Assembly: GCA_016292455.1 (NCBI GenBank)
Contig: JAEDIL010000105.1
Location: forward strand, 1-5,522
Direction: 5' to 3'
From: Clostridiaceae bacterium
Lineage (GTDB): Bacteria > Bacillota > Clostridia > Oscillospirales > Acutalibacteraceae
Length of the DNA stretch: 5,522 nt
Positions 4,591 to 5,522 of the stretch are shown piece by piece. The notes beneath the pieces were generated by a model. The model was not told where the DNA came from. It saw only the letters and a program-made list of their open reading frames with translations, and ran no database searches. The translations under genes and the position numbers were made by a program. Positions within the stretch are counted from its first letter, which is position 1; each line of letters starts with the position of its first letter.

Positions 4591-5277
4591 ATGAAAGAAT
4601 GGATAGCGAAACTCTACGAAACGTTTATTGAAACAGACAATTATATGCTGCTGATCGACGGATTTAAAAACACCCTTATAATTACCGCGGGAGCTTTGAT
4701 TATCGGCGTAATAATCGGTATCGCAATTGCGGTTATAAAATACTACGGTGAAGATAATCCGAAAATGAAGCTCGTTGTAATGCTGTGCAATCTCTATATA
4801 ACGGTTATTCGCGGAATTCCCGTTGTGGTATTGCTGCTGATTTTCTTTTTCATTGTGATGGTTTCGGCAGAGGGCACGATAGTAGGCATTGTTACATTCG
4901 GAATAAACTCCGGAGCATACATGGCTGAGCTGATAAGAAGCGGCATCAATGCGGTGGATAAGGGGCAAATGGAGGCAGGAAGAAGTCTCGGACTGTCAAA
5001 AGCTCAGACAATGGCAAAAATAATTTTCCCCCAGGCGGTAAAGTATATTCTTCCCGCTATCGGAAATGAAATGATTGCGCTGTTGAAGGAAACCTCTGTT
5101 GCGGGCTATGTAGCCGTTGTGGATCTGACGCGTGCCGGAAATCTGATACGAAACAACACATTTGATGCTGTCAATCCGCTGATAACCGTTGCACTTGTAT
5201 ATCTTTTCCTGGTTGTGGTTTTGACAACGCTTTTAGGATTGCTGGAAAGGAAGCTCAACAAAGATGATAAGTGTTAA
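4591..5277 (+). CDS. Polar amino-acid ABC transporter permease (HisM/GlnP family)
   Basis: This 228-residue inner-membrane channel subunit of the importer probably acts as a homodimer, since no second permease lies before the ATPase. Hydrophobic spans are near 24-50, 64-93, 95-112, about 146-166 and 195-217. The NSGAYMAELIRSGI motif (106-119) and the EAA loop, with EAGRSLGLS at 128-136 followed by FPQA (146-149), are diagnostic and form the contact with the ATPase. The segment between RGIP and NSGAY is a few residues shorter than in E. coli GlnP. The ATG follows AGGTG (4581-4585) with a 5-base gap, a modest ribosome site. It lies 63 bases after the binding-protein gene with no terminator between, and its end overlaps the ATPase start by 14 bases. 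Eleven of 29 isoleucines use ATA, far more than in the mgtC, rbgA and lepB genes. Confidence 0.95.
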   Translation: MKEWIAKLYETFIETDNYMLLIDGFKNTLIITAGALIIGVIIGIAIAVIKYYGEDNPKMKLVVMLCNLYITVIRGIPVVVLLLIFFFIVMVSAEGTIVGIVTFGINSGAYMAELIRSGINAVDKGQMEAGRSLGLSKAQTMAKIIFPQAVKYILPAIGNEMIALLKETSVAGYVAVVDLTRAGNLIRNNTFDAVNPLITVALVYLFLVVVLTTLLGLLERKLNKDDKC

Positions 5278-5522
5278 TAATCTGAGAAAAAGCTTTAAAA
5301 ATGTAGATGTTTTGAATGGAATTTCGCTTGAAGTGAACAAGGGCGATGTTATCTGCATAATAGGTCCGTCAGGCTCCGGAAAATCAACCTTTTTAAGATG
5401 CCTGAATATGCTTGAAAAACCCTCGTCGGGAAGTATAGTATTTGAGGGTGAAGAGCTGACAGACAAAAAAACAAATATTGACAGCAAACGTCAGAAAATC
5501 GGTATGGTTTTTCAGCATTTCA
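5264..5522 (+). CDS. Polar amino-acid ABC transporter ATP-binding protein (partial, cut by window end)
   Basis: The first 86 codons of the ATPase that powers the importer are present; the family is normally about 240-250 residues. Visible are the A-loop aromatic Phe11, Walker A GPSGSGKST (34-42), the GlnQ-family FLRCLNMLEKPSSG (43-56) and the Q-loop Gln84 in MVFQHF. The signature LSGGQ and Walker B would lie beyond the window. The frame is intact up to the edge. ATG 5264 overlaps the permease end by 14 bases, a sign of translational coupling, and AAGGAAG (5247-5253) lies 10 bases upstream. The closest well-known relatives are GlnQ/ArtP/HisP-type proteins, but the symbol is left open because the substrate is unknown. 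Confidence 0.95.
   Translation, partial: MISVNNLRKSFKNVDVLNGISLEVNKGDVICIIGPSGSGKSTFLRCLNMLEKPSSGSIVFEGEELTDKKTNIDSKRQKIGMVFQHF

Noticed and set aside
4552..4968. Minus-strand open frame opposite the permease, rich in His, Asn and Tyr.
   Set aside because: It is an antisense shadow of the permease coding sequence; the composition is a by-product of the hydrophobic codons.

Overview
The window looks like a chromosomal segment of a Firmicute, most likely a gut-type clostridium (Oscillospirales is my guess from codon choice and protein style, not proven). Reasons: a short single-span signal peptidase I beside the ribosome-assembly GTPase RbgA/YlqF, purine-rich GAGGTG and GGAGGT ribosome sites, sigma-A style TTGACA/TATAAT promoters with 17-base spacers, and a lipoprotein amino-acid binding protein. 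All genes lie on the + strand. No mobile element, tRNA, rRNA or CRISPR array is visible.

Region 1 (1-1535): lepB-type signal peptidase I and rbgA, 14 bases apart with near-identical ribosome sites, are probably the tail of a longer housekeeping operon that begins upstream. The rnhB gene that follows rbgA in Bacillus is absent.

Region 2 (1536-3260): a strong extended -10 promoter (1555-1583) drives two tandem, diverged MgtC/SapB membrane proteins. A dyad (1581-1595) sits on its start point. The transcript would begin with a leader of about 95 bases built around a perfect 11-bp stem closing a second stem-loop. The 3' arm of that stem can alternatively pair with the bases at the first mgtC ribosome site, so the leader is a candidate cis-acting RNA switch. 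A long hairpin (3180-3260) with a U-rich 3' flank ends this unit.

Region 3 (3261-3735): about 475 bases without a convincing gene. They hold a possible promoter followed at once by a strong intrinsic terminator (a predicted transcript of about 48 bases), an AT-rich stretch, and a very good promoter (3527-3555). A 14-bp dyad resembling an arginine-repressor box lies just after that promoter, and the untranslated leader can fold in alternative ways.

Region 4 (3736-5522): a polar amino-acid ABC importer in the order lipoprotein binding protein, permease, ATPase. The ATPase is cut by the window end. The three parts make one uptake machine: the binding protein captures the amino acid outside the membrane, the permease forms the channel, and the ATPase powers it. 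The ArgR-like dyad hints at arginine or another basic amino acid, but this is inference.

The genes are members of known families. The parts least explained by known features are the regulatory RNA and DNA elements in the two large intergenic regions, chiefly the mgtC leader.
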